From: Bacteroidales bacterium | GTDB taxonomy: Bacteria; Bacteroidota; Bacteroidia; Bacteroidales; UBA4417 | Length of the DNA: 64,000 bases | Assembly (NCBI GenBank): GCA_016707785.1 | Contig: JADJGZ010000005.1 | Span: 186,001 to 250,000, forward strand | Direction of reading: 5' to 3' | In this document: piece by piece, positions 54,232-64,000 of the stretch | Position numbering within the stretch: position 1 is the first letter of the stretch | How the letters are laid out: each line of letters starts with the position of its first letter | Notes under the pieces: model-generated | What the model was told of the DNA's origin: nothing | The model's database searches: none | What the model saw: the letters and a program-made list of their open reading frames with translations, nothing else | Program-made: the position numbers and the translations under genes

Positions 54232-56691
54232 TTAAAAGATAACTACTTTTCCGGAAAACCCTGATCCAGCAGAGAAAGCCCTTACCACGTAAACACCTGG
54301 CTGGCCTTTCAGATTAATCAGTTCAGTAAATCCTGGTTTCAGTTCAGAAGTTCTGATCACTCTCCCACTCATATCTATGATACTTAGATTTAAGTTTTCA
54401 TTTGATTCAGAAATGATTTTCAAAGTGTTTTCTGAAACAATCAGTTTCAAAAGTTCTGCGGTTATGGGTTCAGGAATTGAGATCACCCTTTTGAAGCTTA
54501 ACCGGAATCTGTCTGCAGCATCAGAGGCTTCTGATGTGAAGTTGTATACTGGCTGATTCAGAAGATCGATTTCTTGATTGAGTTTCTTATCGGTTAAAAA
54601 GATTTTTAAGTCTGGTATAAGGTTCTGCAGATCAAGATGCAGACTAAACTGGGAAGCATTGTTTTTAATAAATCCAAGCTCAACAGTGCGATTGTCGCCC
54701 AGGTCAGGTAAGGTATTAGTACTCAGTACATCACTTCCCTGCATCGAATAGAACATCGGGGCATAACCTGGCAGATAGTGTGAGTCAAAACCAAGGTCAA
54801 ATCCTTCAGTTGACTGCGATTTCATTTTAACTACACATTGCTGTGCAGTATTATTTTCTTCATCTTTAGCAATGATCAAGATTTTGCCTTCATTGGTTTT
54901 GTACCAGGGGGTGGCACTATGAATCCGTGAAGCTTCCGGAATTGTTAATGAACCTGTTGTGGCAGGATTAACCACTTGGACCATGAAACCATTCATTGCA
55001 GGAATAATATCATTGGATGCAATATCAACATAGGCTGCAGAGGGTTCATCCCAAATTTTAGCAGTACTTGCAACACTGGAAGATAATGCCCAGTTTCCAT
55101 CATTCCATTTCAAAGCTGAAGAGAAAGGATTCCCCAGGAGGTTCCAGCCATGATTAGCTGTACTGGTATTATTGGTAAGATTAGTGACTGAAACATCATT
55201 CACATTTAATACACCTGAAAAATTCTTGGTGACCAATGCCTGATATGCAACAACATAGCCTTTTCCTATAGTGAAATCATTCCCAAAAGACGGGTTCCAG
55301 CCAGAAGTAGTTTGTGCATTAATCCAATTATTCCCATTTTCACCCCAACTATAGAAATCAACACCTGCATCAGGAATAGTATTAGAAACAAATTCGGGTT
55401 GGATTGCCTGAGCAGCAACAGGTGACGAAAGGAAATGCCATCCATGACAACAATCAGTCCAGGGCGAATTGATATACCTCTGAACGGTAGCATTTACAGC
55501 ATCATTGGTGATTAATGATCCAGTTCCAGTTGCATCGCTTTTAACCAGGAGATTAGCAGTACCGGCATTATTAATCAAATCCGTGGTAACTGTTAATGAT
55601 CCCAATGGATTAATGGTAAGACTTGCGCCTGAATTTAGGGTTATACCATTGACAATTACTGCAGTAGAAATTGCCGGATAGTTAGGTACGCTGTTATTGA
55701 TGGTGACATTTGAAGTATTTGTTGGAACAATATTACAATTCCAGTTACCAGGTGTTTCCCAGGCAGTGCTGATGGTACCCGTCCAGATAGGAGGAGTAAT
55801 GCCAATGGTTCCATCAAGATAAAATGAGCTTTGAGGGGAATCCAAAAGAACCGGTGTCCCATTTGGGCCGGCATATTCACAAGAAGTACCGTTATCATTG
55901 AAATTCAGGGTTCCGGTTCCACCAAGGTAATCAAAACATAAAGTGACTAATGTTGAATTATCCGGCAATGTAACACCTGGTCCTGTTTGAAGTCCACCAA
56001 TAACCAATGTCCCCGGAATACTATAATCAACTTCAAGATCAGGCCATGCAGGGTTTGGAGTTGCAGGAGCCACATAAGTGAGTGACGAAGTGTTATAATT
56101 AATCGTGAGCGAGACTGCTCCAATGGTATTGAAGTTATCTACTTTCACTGGTATACAAACTTGATTACCAGGACAAGCTGTTGTTGCCGGGAAGTAGGTG
56201 GTTGGAGCAAAATTCTGGAAGGTCAATGAACCATTAAGATAGAAGGTTGAAGTGGGCACATCAGTTAGTACAAGTGAATTAATATCACTGTACTTGCAGC
56301 TGTTTCCATTATCAAACCAGCTAAGAGCTGTCGTCCCCGATGTAACCTTATTAAAAGATACATTGAAGATTACAGTGTTTGATGGAAGGGTAACATTAGA
56401 TGTATGATACCACCCTAAAGCAATAATCCCAGGGGTAGCAACATTGAAATTCAGGTTACCTGGCAAAGATGCTCCTTTTGTAACAGAAATGGCTGTGGCA
56501 ATTGCGGGATCGTAATACAAGCGCAAATTACAGCTGGCTGCATTAATGAAATCATTTGCCGTAATCGGGACTATTGCCGAAGTACCAGTGCTCTCAATAA
56601 CTCCGGCAATGGTAACAGGAGCATTCTGGGAACTGACTCTCTGAAAAGCAAACGAGATCAGAATCAATAGTAATAAAGTAGCTCTTTTCAC
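54232..56691 (-). CDS. T9SS-secreted protein with two cohesin-like domains
   Basis: 819 residues. Signal peptide ending RVSSQ (~22). Cohesin-like domains ~24-155 (SCNLRLYYDPAIATAISV, SWFDNGNSCKYSDI) and ~165-298 (AVSLTINYNTSSLTYVAP, NFNDNGTSCEYAG). ~305-400 is a head-domain-like segment starting WTGTISTAWETPGNWN, usual in surface proteins; ~420-600 carries WHFLSSPV and GWNLLGNPFSS, a common adhesin module. A T9SS type A domain ends the protein (LKGQPGVYVVRAFSAG). Surface exposure is expected. Paralogous to the 52.3-kb protein. Confidence 0.83.
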   Translation of the reverse strand: MKRATLLLLILISFAFQRVSSQNAPVTIAGVIESTGTSAIVPITANDFINAASCNLRLYYDPAIATAISVTKGASLPGNLNFNVATPGIIALGWYHTSNVTLPSNTVIFNVSFNKVTSGTTALSWFDNGNSCKYSDINSLVLTDVPTSTFYLNGSLTFQNFAPTTYFPATTACPGNQVCIPVKVDNFNTIGAVSLTINYNTSSLTYVAPATPNPAWPDLEVDYSIPGTLVIGGLQTGPGVTLPDNSTLVTLCFDYLGGTGTLNFNDNGTSCEYAGPNGTPVLLDSPQSSFYLDGTIGITPPIWTGTISTAWETPGNWNCNIVPTNTSNVTINNSVPNYPAISTAVIVNGITLNSGASLTINPLGSLTVTTDLINNAGTANLLVKSDATGTGSLITNDAVNATVQRYINSPWTDCCHGWHFLSSPVAAQAIQPEFVSNTIPDAGVDFYSWGENGNNWINAQTTSGWNPSFGNDFTIGKGYVVAYQALVTKNFSGVLNVNDVSVTNLTNNTSTANHGWNLLGNPFSSALKWNDGNWALSSSVASTAKIWDEPSAAYVDIASNDIIPAMNGFMVQVVNPATTGSLTIPEASRIHSATPWYKTNEGKILIIAKDEENNTAQQCVVKMKSQSTEGFDLGFDSHYLPGYAPMFYSMQGSDVLSTNTLPDLGDNRTVELGFIKNNASQFSLHLDLQNLIPDLKIFLTDKKLNQEIDLLNQPVYNFTSEASDAADRFRLSFKRVISIPEPITAELLKLIVSENTLKIISESNENLNLSIIDMSGRVIRTSELKPGFTELINLKGQPGVYVVRAFSAGSGFSGKVVIF

Positions 56692-56763
56692 GGGTTTGGG
56701 TTTTTGTATGTTAGACTTTGGTTTGTTTCAGTGAAGATTTCTATTTGAGATTGATTCACATTG

Positions 56764-58527
56764 CTATTCAATGATCCATCTCAATGGGTTACTAATTGAA
56801 AAATTTCGTGTTGTGAATTGTAGCATTAAAATATATTGACCAGGTGAAAACAGTCTTGAATTGATTTCAAACTGAAAATTTCCCGGCTCAACGGATTCTT
56901 TTTCTTTTATCAGATAGGATTGTCCCAGTGAGTTAACCAGCAAGCATCGGATATCGCCCTTTTCAGGGATGAACATGCTTAACATGGATTTATATTTTGA
57001 AGGATTAGGATAAAGCATAGCTCTTAACTGACCTATTCCAATTGTATTCTGTTTTGTTTGATCAGACCATGGTGAATCAATACCCATTGGGTCAATCACC
57101 GTGAGTACTGCATTCCCGTCTGTAAACTGCTCCGGCTCACATTCTCCTTGCAGATGGCACCTGAATGTAAGGCCATCCATTGCCGGCAGTGGATTGGTAA
57201 TTACCAATTCATCTGAATTTACCCCTGAATAGAATTCGTCAGTTAAAATATTCACCCATTCAGAATTATAAACCTGCCATTGATAGCTCAGACCCAATCC
57301 GGATGCAACTACCTGAATATGAGCTAATCCTGCTCCTGCCATAACTGGCAAAGGAGACAAAGGTTGCTCAATAATAAAAGGTCCTGATCCTATGGTTATT
57401 GGGAAAGGAAGTGAGGATGGCCCATTAAAACAAGCATTTATTCCTGTTACACTAAGAAAACCGCTTTCAGCAGATTCATCAAAACTCAAAAAAATTGTGT
57501 TGGTATACTGTCCGGAGGTAATAACCGCACCTTCAGGCAGTACCCAGTTATACGACGCAGCATTTGGCACAGGCGCGACAGTATACATTACTTCATTCTC
57601 TCCGGTGCATACTGAATCAGAACCAGAGATGAGTCCCGGAGATGCAGGTGCAAATAGAATATTAATAAAAACTGATGAAGCTGAACCAGTCCCGCATATA
57701 TTGTCACCATAAACAGCAACATTCCCGGCAATTGAAGTTGTAGAAAAATCGACTGTTATTGAATTTGTATTATTACCGGAAACAATGGTGGCACCGTCAG
57801 GAACCGTCCAGATGTAATTCTGTGCATTAATGATTGGCTGCACTGAGAAAGGAACATTCATTTGTCCCGCACAGACATAGTCCCCAGGTGGGCCGGATAT
57901 TAATCCTGCATTAGCAGGGACAGTCAATCCTGTGATTTCACCATCCACATAGAAATCCTGCTGCGGACTGTCGGGCAGGGGTTGCCAGGTGGGCGGAGGA
58001 CCTGCAAATTCGCAGGATGTACCATTGTCAACGAAAGAAAGCGTTGTACTTCCTCCGAGGTACATAAAACTTAGAGTTAAAAGTACTGTACTATCATCCA
58101 AACTTATCCCTTCGGAAGCAAATCCTCCAGCTACCAGGGTTCCCGGCACTGAACAATCCACATCAAGACCGGGATAACCGGAACTGTTGATAAATGATTG
58201 GTATACTAAAATATTGGAATCGTATTGTATAGTAAGAGATATTGCTCCGATGTCTGAAAACGAATTCACTTTCACCGGAATTTCAACTGTGCCATTAGAA
58301 CTACATATTGTAATCGCCGGCAAATAGGTAACAGGTGCAAATCCAGTGCTATAAGATATTGAATTTAAATCACTTATCTGCTCTTTTGAGCCCTGGCATA
58401 CACCTGACAATACACCCGATGCCTTACAGCAGGAAACTCCGGCCTGACTGACCGGAGGATCCCCTGCAAGACATTTTACTGTAGTCGTCAGGAATACTAA
58501 CCAAAAACAAAAGAGGTACTTGTGCAT
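56764..58527 (-). CDS. T9SS-secreted protein with cohesin-like and PKD-like domains
   Basis: 587 residues from the ATG at 58527 (MHKYLFCFW), better than the upstream one because the signal peptide starts there. One cohesin-like domain (~60-195: GAISLTIQYDSNILVYQSF, SFVDNGTSCEFAG), two PKD-like repeats (~205-370: YVCAGQMNVPFSVQPI and SVCTGENEVMYTVAPV, each with NAxxYxWxxPxGAxI), one Ig-like part, and a T9SS type A sorting domain (LYPNPSKYKSMLSMF). The Cys pair SCCKASGVLSGVC near the mature N-terminus is unusual. Confidence 0.82.
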   Translation of the reverse strand: MHKYLFCFWLVFLTTTVKCLAGDPPVSQAGVSCCKASGVLSGVCQGSKEQISDLNSISYSTGFAPVTYLPAITICSSNGTVEIPVKVNSFSDIGAISLTIQYDSNILVYQSFINSSGYPGLDVDCSVPGTLVAGGFASEGISLDDSTVLLTLSFMYLGGSTTLSFVDNGTSCEFAGPPPTWQPLPDSPQQDFYVDGEITGLTVPANAGLISGPPGDYVCAGQMNVPFSVQPIINAQNYIWTVPDGATIVSGNNTNSITVDFSTTSIAGNVAVYGDNICGTGSASSVFINILFAPASPGLISGSDSVCTGENEVMYTVAPVPNAASYNWVLPEGAVITSGQYTNTIFLSFDESAESGFLSVTGINACFNGPSSLPFPITIGSGPFIIEQPLSPLPVMAGAGLAHIQVVASGLGLSYQWQVYNSEWVNILTDEFYSGVNSDELVITNPLPAMDGLTFRCHLQGECEPEQFTDGNAVLTVIDPMGIDSPWSDQTKQNTIGIGQLRAMLYPNPSKYKSMLSMFIPEKGDIRCLLVNSLGQSYLIKEKESVEPGNFQFEINSRLFSPGQYILMLQFTTRNFSISNPLRWIIE

Positions 58528-58548
58528 GTGGTTTATTGAATTAATCAA

Positions 58549-58578
58549 TGAGAACGGGAGGAATTTCTCCCGTTCTCA
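58549..58578 (-). terminator. Perfect 12-bp hairpin after the HYR protein gene
   Basis: TGAGAACGGGAG / CTCCCGTTCTCA with a six-base loop, starting 10 bases past the HYR gene stop on the minus strand. Strong stem, weak T tail (TTGATT). It likely ends the HYR transcript before the next gene. Confidence 0.7.
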
Positions 58579-58588
58579 TATCCTTGGC

Positions 58589-61500
58589 TTAATGGCTCCG
58601 AACTATTTTAATTGTACGGGTCATTGTAGCACCGGTGTTCGTAATCAATCTTAAAGTGGCTGTATAAACTCCCGGTACAATGGCATCTGTATCTAATTCA
58701 TAGGTATGATTACCTTTCAATTTGGATTCATTCACCAAAGTTGTAATATGACTTCCCAGGAGGTTATTGATTTCAAGGATTACCTTACCATCAGAAGGAA
58801 TGGTATAGGTGAAAGTGGTTAACTTCTTGAATGGGTTAGGATTGTTGACCAAAGTGAGATCCAGATTTTCATGAATTCCACCTGTACCTAAAGCTGATCC
58901 GCCAATTTCAGCCATTTTCAGAATGGCTCCATTGATGGTCTTATAGTCGTAATCTGCCAACTCATTCAGTGGATCTCCACTGAGTTCGAAACGGAAGGAT
59001 TCGTCCTTACTGATGGAACCAATTGCTTTGACTGTCAAGGTCAGAAGGGTCTGATCCATACCAAGGTCGACAGCATTCATGGAGTACCAGCCGATTCTCA
59101 CTTCATCGCCATCCACATTGTATTCAACCGCATCATTCGGGTTATTACCGAAATGAACACCGGTGATTTCCAATTTATCAGACGGGAAGTTCATGATCAG
59201 GGAAACTGCACCTACTTCCATATCTATTCCTGCATTTATCGGAAGTTCGAAGGTCTCACCTGTTTCTACTACCTTCTTCTGATCGTAGGTAAGAGTGAGC
59301 GACTGACTGCTTGATTTTGCGGAAGGAGTGAAACTGTAGTTGAAGTCGCCGGTAACCATACCGTAGAAATTCTTACTTAAGTTAGAATTTCCCACCGTAA
59401 TCGCCGGTAAATCAATCTGGGTCAATGGAGAAGGTAGAGGTAAAATATTATCATTGATTGTTTCTCCAACATGCCAGAAAGTCCATTTACCACGGTTAGA
59501 CCAACCCCGATGCACCTGAAGTGGTGAAATACTTCAGAATACGTGAGGCATCAGCAGCATCCAGCGAGTTATCCATTGCACCATCACCAGTATAGAAACG
59601 AACTTTTTCAATCGAATAAGCATTTCCAAATACTCCCCAATAATTTACCTGGGCAGCATCTGTTGAATTGAGAGCCCCAGCTGTTGGTTTTGTTGTAGTG
59701 GCAACAACATCATAGGTACCACTGCAAACATTACTGAAGCTGTATTGGCCAGAAGCATTTGTAGTTACTGGTCCATAAACCGGTACACCACCCTGCCAAA
59801 GTTCAACATTGATATTTGAGAGTACAGGATATGATGCGTCCGGATTATAGTAAGTGAAGTTCCCGCTAACAGTGAGGCCATTTACTGTAACTGTCTGAAG
59901 ACAAGTAGCAGTATTACCGCTACCATCTGTAACTGTCCAGGTAACTGTTGTGGTACCTAACGGATAAGTTGTTGATGGGTGGTCATTTGTTACACTGAAA
60001 ATGCTGCAGTTGTCTCCTACGGTTGGGGTACCAATATCAATGCTGGAAGCGCTACAACCGGAGTTAGTGTTAACGACAATACTTGCCGGGCAAGTGATCG
60101 TCGGATTTTGTGAATCAATAACAACTACATCATAACTGCAGGTTGCTGTATTACCACTTCCATCGGTGATAGTCCAAACCACATTGGTTGTACCCAAGGC
60201 AAACACTGCGTTCTGTAATGTCGAAGTGCCTGTTTTAGTGTTCACAACTGATGCAATGGAACAATTGTCTCCTGTTGATATTGGATCAAGTATTGTTCCC
60301 AGTACTGTGTAGGTGCATACTCCTGCATCTGCTGCGTAATTCGCAGCTGGTGTGGCACAACTGATGGTAGGATTCTGTGAATCCACAACTACCACATTAT
60401 AATTGCAGGTTGCAGTATTACCACTTCCATCAGTAATGGTCCATACCACATTGGTTGTACCCAGGGCAAACTCTGCGCCTTGTAGGGTCGAGGTGCCTGT
60501 CTTATTATTCACAACTGAAGCAATTGAACAATTGTCATTTACTAGTTGTGGATCAAGCGCAGTTCCTGGCACTGAGTAAGTGCACACACCTGCGTCAGCT
60601 GCATAATTCGTTGCTGGTGTAGCACAGGTGATCGTCGGATTTTGTGTATCTACCACAACTACATTGTAACTGCATGTTGCTGTATTGCCACTTCCATCGG
60701 TAATGGTCCAAACCACATTCGTTGTACCTAAGCTAAACACTGCTCCCTGTAAGGTAGAGGTGCCTGTCTTGTCATTCACAACCGAAAGTATCGAACAATT
60801 ATCACCAGTTGACAGTGGATCAAGAGCTGTTCCAGTTACTAAGTAAGTGCATATGCCTGCATCAGCTGCATAATTAGTAGCTGGTGTGGCACAGGTGATC
60901 GTCGGATTTTGTGTATCTACCACAACAACATTGTAACTGCATGTTGCTGTATTGCCACTTCCATCGGTAATGGTCCAAACCACATTCGTTGTACCTAAGT
61001 TAAACACTGCTCCTGTAAGGTAGAGGTGCCTGTCTTGTCATTCACAACCGATAGTATCGAACAATTATCACCAGTTGACAGTGGATCAAGAGCTGTTCCT
61101 GGTACTGTGTAAGTGCATGCACCTGCATCAGCTGCATAATTCGTTGCAGGTGTGGCACAGGTGATCGTCGGATTTTGTGTATCTACCACAACTACATTAT
61201 AACTGCATGTTGCTGTATTGCCACTTCCATCGGTAATGGTCCAAACCACATTCGTTGTACCTAAGCTAAACATTGCTCCTGTAAGGTAGAGGTGCCTGTC
61301 TTGTCATTCACAACCGAAAGTATCGAACAATTATCACCAGTTGACAGTGGATCAAGAGCTGTGCCAGTTACTAAGTAAGTGCAGATGCCGGCATCAGCTG
61401 AATAATTAGTAGCTGGTGTGGTACAGGTGATCGTCGGATTTTGTGTAGCTACCACAACTACATTGTAACTGCATGTTGCTGTATTGCCACTTCCATCGGT

Positions 61501-64000
61501 AATGGTCCAAACCACATTCGTTGTACCTAAGCTAAACACTGCTCCCTGTAAAGTAGAGGTGCCTGTCTTGTCATTCACAACCGAAAGTATCGAACAATTA
61601 TCACCAGTTGACAGTGGATCAAGAGCTGTTCCAGTTACTAAGTAAGTGCATATGCCTGCATCAGCTGCATAATTAGTAGCTGGTGTGGCACAAGTGATCG
61701 TCGGATTCTGTGAATCCACAACAACTACATCATAACTGCAGGTTGCAGTATTGCCACTTCCATCCGTGTTAGTCCAAATCACATTCGTTGTACCTAAGCT
61801 AAACACTGCTCCCTGTAAGGTAGAGGTGCCTGTCTTGTCATTCACAACCGAAAGTATCGAACAATTATCACCTGTTGAGGTCGGATCAAGGGCAGTTCCA
61901 GGTACTGTGTAAGTGCATACACCTGCATCAGCTGCATAATTCGTTGCTGGTGTGGCACATGCAATGGTCGGATTCTGTGTGTCATTAACTGTCACATTAA
62001 ACCCGCAACTTCCTGTATGTCCACAGGCATCTATAGCTGTGATAGTAACTGCGGTTGTACCCACTGCAAATGCTGCCCCACTCGGTGGCACTGTAGTGTA
62101 CAAAGGCTTACGCGTCAAACTGGTATTGTCGATCGCCAGCTTATCTGCAGCTACAAAAGTGAACCACATATAGCGGTTGCCACCTACAACTGATGCAATC
62201 AGATCAGTTGGAGCTGAGCGGGTTTCAGTAAACAGCAAGGAACCGCCGTTATCGTAGAGTTTACAGTCTACTGCCAGCACACCGCCATTGTTCCTGAAAT
62301 TCCATTCGAGGGTATACCAACCTGAAGTGGTCACATCAAAATGATTTGCCAGGGATGATAAATCGCCTCTGCGAGCATAATTAGTGTTGTTGTCTGCTGC
62401 TATCACAATCTTACCTGGTTCACCTGCTGCATGGAAGATGAAATCACGCAGATGGCCACCTGACTGATTGCTTACCGCTGTAGATACATCCCAGCCATAC
62501 GTACTGGCTGAAACTGCAGGATCAGAAAGATCAAAGTAAACATCTACTGAACTTACAAATCCGTTCCCGAATGCTGTTGAAGGAATATCATATCCTCCTA
62601 ACCTGCTGAATACTCCTGTGTAATCGTCTGGTGCCGGAGGAAGAGTTGTTGAATTAATAACAGCATGTGCACACTCCAGTTTTGATGTTATGCCATCAGT
62701 ACCGCTGTTTACTCGCGTTATCTCACTACTGTAGCGGTTCCAGTCTACTGATGGAGTAATACCATAGATTCCGCTAATCCATAAAGGATTTTCAAATCCC
62801 TGGTAAAAACCAAAATCAGTTGCATTGGTTGCAAAATTAACGACTGCTGAACAGTTGCCTGGATCATTACTGGTAGTTATGTCTGAAGGGCAAATTGCCA
62901 ATGGATCATCAATATCCTGTACAGTTATGGTTTGAACACAGGTGGCAATATTCCCGGCTGCATCTGTTGCTTTCCAGGTACGCGATATTACACCTGTTGC
63001 ATTACATAGATTAAGTGCATCGCGATTATCTGTATAGGTTATCGTTACACTTCCAGCACAATTGTCAGTGGCTGTGGCATATCCTGTTGCAAACGGATCC
63101 TTCTCATCATGTTGAGTGACTACTGCATTTGCAGGACAGGTGATGGCGGGTATTTCAGAATCTACAACAACTACAGTATAACTGCAGCTTGCAGTATTGC
63201 CACTTCCATCTTCAATAGTCCATGTTACTATAGTGCTGCCAAGTGGGAAGTTTGCTCCCTGCAAGGTATTACTGGAATTGAAATCATTGACTACTGAAGC
63301 AATTGTGCAATTGTCGCCTGTTGAGATAGGATCAAGGGCTGTTGCTGGCACTGTGTAATTACAGGCGCCTGCATCAGCTGCATAACTGAGTGCTGGTGCA
63401 GCACATACAATGGTTGGATTCTGCGTATCATTAACTGTAACATCAAACCCGCAACTTCCTGTATGTCCGCATGCATCTGTAACTGCAAAAGCAACTGCTG
63501 TAGTTCCTACATTAAATGCTGTTCCACTTGGTGGCACAGTAGTATACAAAGGCTTACGTGTCAAACTGGTATTATCGATTGCCAGTTTATCTGCTGCTAC
63601 AAAGGTGAACCACATATAGCGATTGCCGCCAACAACTGAAGCAATCAGATCTGTAGGACCTGAGCGGGTTTCAGTAAACAGTAAAGTGCCGCCGTTATCG
63701 TAGAGTTTACAGTCTACAGCCAGAACACCGCCATTGTTCCTGAAATTCCATTCGAGGGTATACCAACCTGAAATGGTTACATCAAAATGATTTGCCAGGG
63801 ATGATAAATCGCCTCTGCGAGCAAATGAAGTACCATTATCCGCGGCTATCACAATCTTACCTGGTTCGCCTGCTGCGTGGAAGATGAAATCACGCAAATG
63901 GCCACCTGACTGATTGTTTACCGCTGTGGATACATCCCAGCCATAAGTGCTGGCTGCTACAGCAGGATCAGAAAGATCAAAGTAAACATCTACTGAACTT
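58589..64000 (-). CDS. Giant HYR-repeat T9SS protein with cohesin-like domain (5' end outside window, frameshifted as written)
   Basis: One reading frame broken at three places: 61278-61279 and 61012-61013 (CC where sister repeats have CCC) and 59505-59508 (CCCC where CCC restores SGWSNRGKWTFWHVGE). Corrected, it runs from the right edge to 58589, ~1800 residues. It has two large sandwich modules (LRDFIFHAAGEPGK, 1446 bases apart), two divergent HYR domains and eight HYR units of 89 residues with TITCATPATNYAADAG and TDGSGNTATCSYNVVVVD, then a dockerin-like stretch (DAADASRILKYF), a cohesin-like domain (~59300-58900) and a T9SS type A end. Surface adhesin or scaffold. Confidence 0.85.
60094..61970 (-). 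repeat. 267-bp tandem HYR-coding repeat
   Basis: The same sequence point (GTGATCGTCGG or a variant) recurs at 60094, 60361, 60628, 60895, 61161, 61427, 61694 and 61961. Five steps are 267 bases (89 codons) and two adjacent ones are 266, which marks the two frame breaks. Copies 60628-61694 are nearly identical, a sign of recent expansion or gene conversion. Confidence 0.92.
61975..64000 (-). repeat. 1446-bp duplicated module in the HYR gene
   Basis: 61975-~62560 matches 63421-64000 with few differences, offset 1446 bases (482 codons, in frame). Each copy encodes KPLYTTVPPSG, VNDTQNP and a sandwich module. The second copy is cut by the window end. Confidence 0.8.

Noticed and set aside
61952..63619. 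Plus-strand ORFs inside the HYR gene (for example MVGFCVSLTVT-type)
   Set aside because: They are antisense shadows that repeat with the 1446-bp duplication.
1..64000. tRNA, rRNA, riboswitch, integrase or insertion-sequence genes
   Set aside because: Gaps between genes were read on both strands and none showed a cloverleaf, conserved riboswitch core or transposase/integrase reading frame.

Overview
The window reads as chromosomal DNA of an anaerobic, fermentative member of the Bacteroidota (Bacteroidales-like). Evidence: several secreted proteins end in type IX secretion (T9SS) C-terminal sorting domains, there is a gliding-motility-type C-terminus, a GLPGLI-family protein, a PID-CTERM-like small protein, a TonB-receptor-like barrel, and many promoters of the Bacteroidota TAnnTTTG type. 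No tRNA, rRNA, CRISPR, phage or transposase gene was recognised.

Layout. 1-5.6 kb: the end of a beta-helix surface protein, sucD, a repeat-filled gap, a beta-lactamase-fold lipoprotein and mnmE. 5.8-20.4 kb: a four-domain CHRD T9SS protein, a TetR regulator with an ABC-2 exporter, an outer-membrane barrel/GLPGLI pair divergent from a histidine kinase/response regulator pair, a GT-C membrane glycosyltransferase and a methyltransferase-GT2 fusion. 20.5-32.4 kb: a small outer-membrane protein, a c-type cytochrome-like lipoprotein, clpB, a DEAD-box helicase, a truncated SDR, a VOC protein, a Gre-like factor, a VTC-domain protein, inorganic pyrophosphatase, a CoA-binding protein and a cohesin-like surface protein.

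32.4-48.7 kb is the centrepiece, an [FeFe]-hydrogenase island. On the minus strand, hydC-hydB-hydA (electron-bifurcating NADH/ferredoxin hydrogenase) runs with tight spacing into a hydrogenase-like histidine kinase, a lone receiver, a receiver-kinase hybrid, the NADH sensor Rex, ribF and a metallo-hydrolase. hydG and two TM1266-type small proteins follow. Divergently, on the plus strand, lie a thioredoxin-like [2Fe-2S] protein, a second hydrogenase-like protein ending in PAS, and a SpoIIE-type phosphatase. Rex-like palindromes sit in the hydC divergent promoter and upstream of hydG. One catalytic enzyme is thus flanked by two hydrogenase-derived sensors with different outputs (His-Asp phosphorelay and PP2C phosphatase), with Rex as a third redox input. 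hydE and hydF are not in the window.

48.8-52.2 kb: a DUF151/UVR protein, a nucleoside permease, a thyA whose 3' part is replaced by simple repeats, and folA. 52.3-64.0 kb: four consecutive secreted proteins with cohesin-like domains (one also with a dockerin-like C-terminus) plus a PID-CTERM-like small protein, ending in a giant HYR-repeat protein that runs off the right edge.

At least ten short indels break otherwise intact genes (methyltransferase-GT2, cytochrome, clpB, hydB, HYR protein), mostly in short homopolymers. They look more like uncorrected sequence errors than gene decay, but this cannot be settled from the sequence alone.
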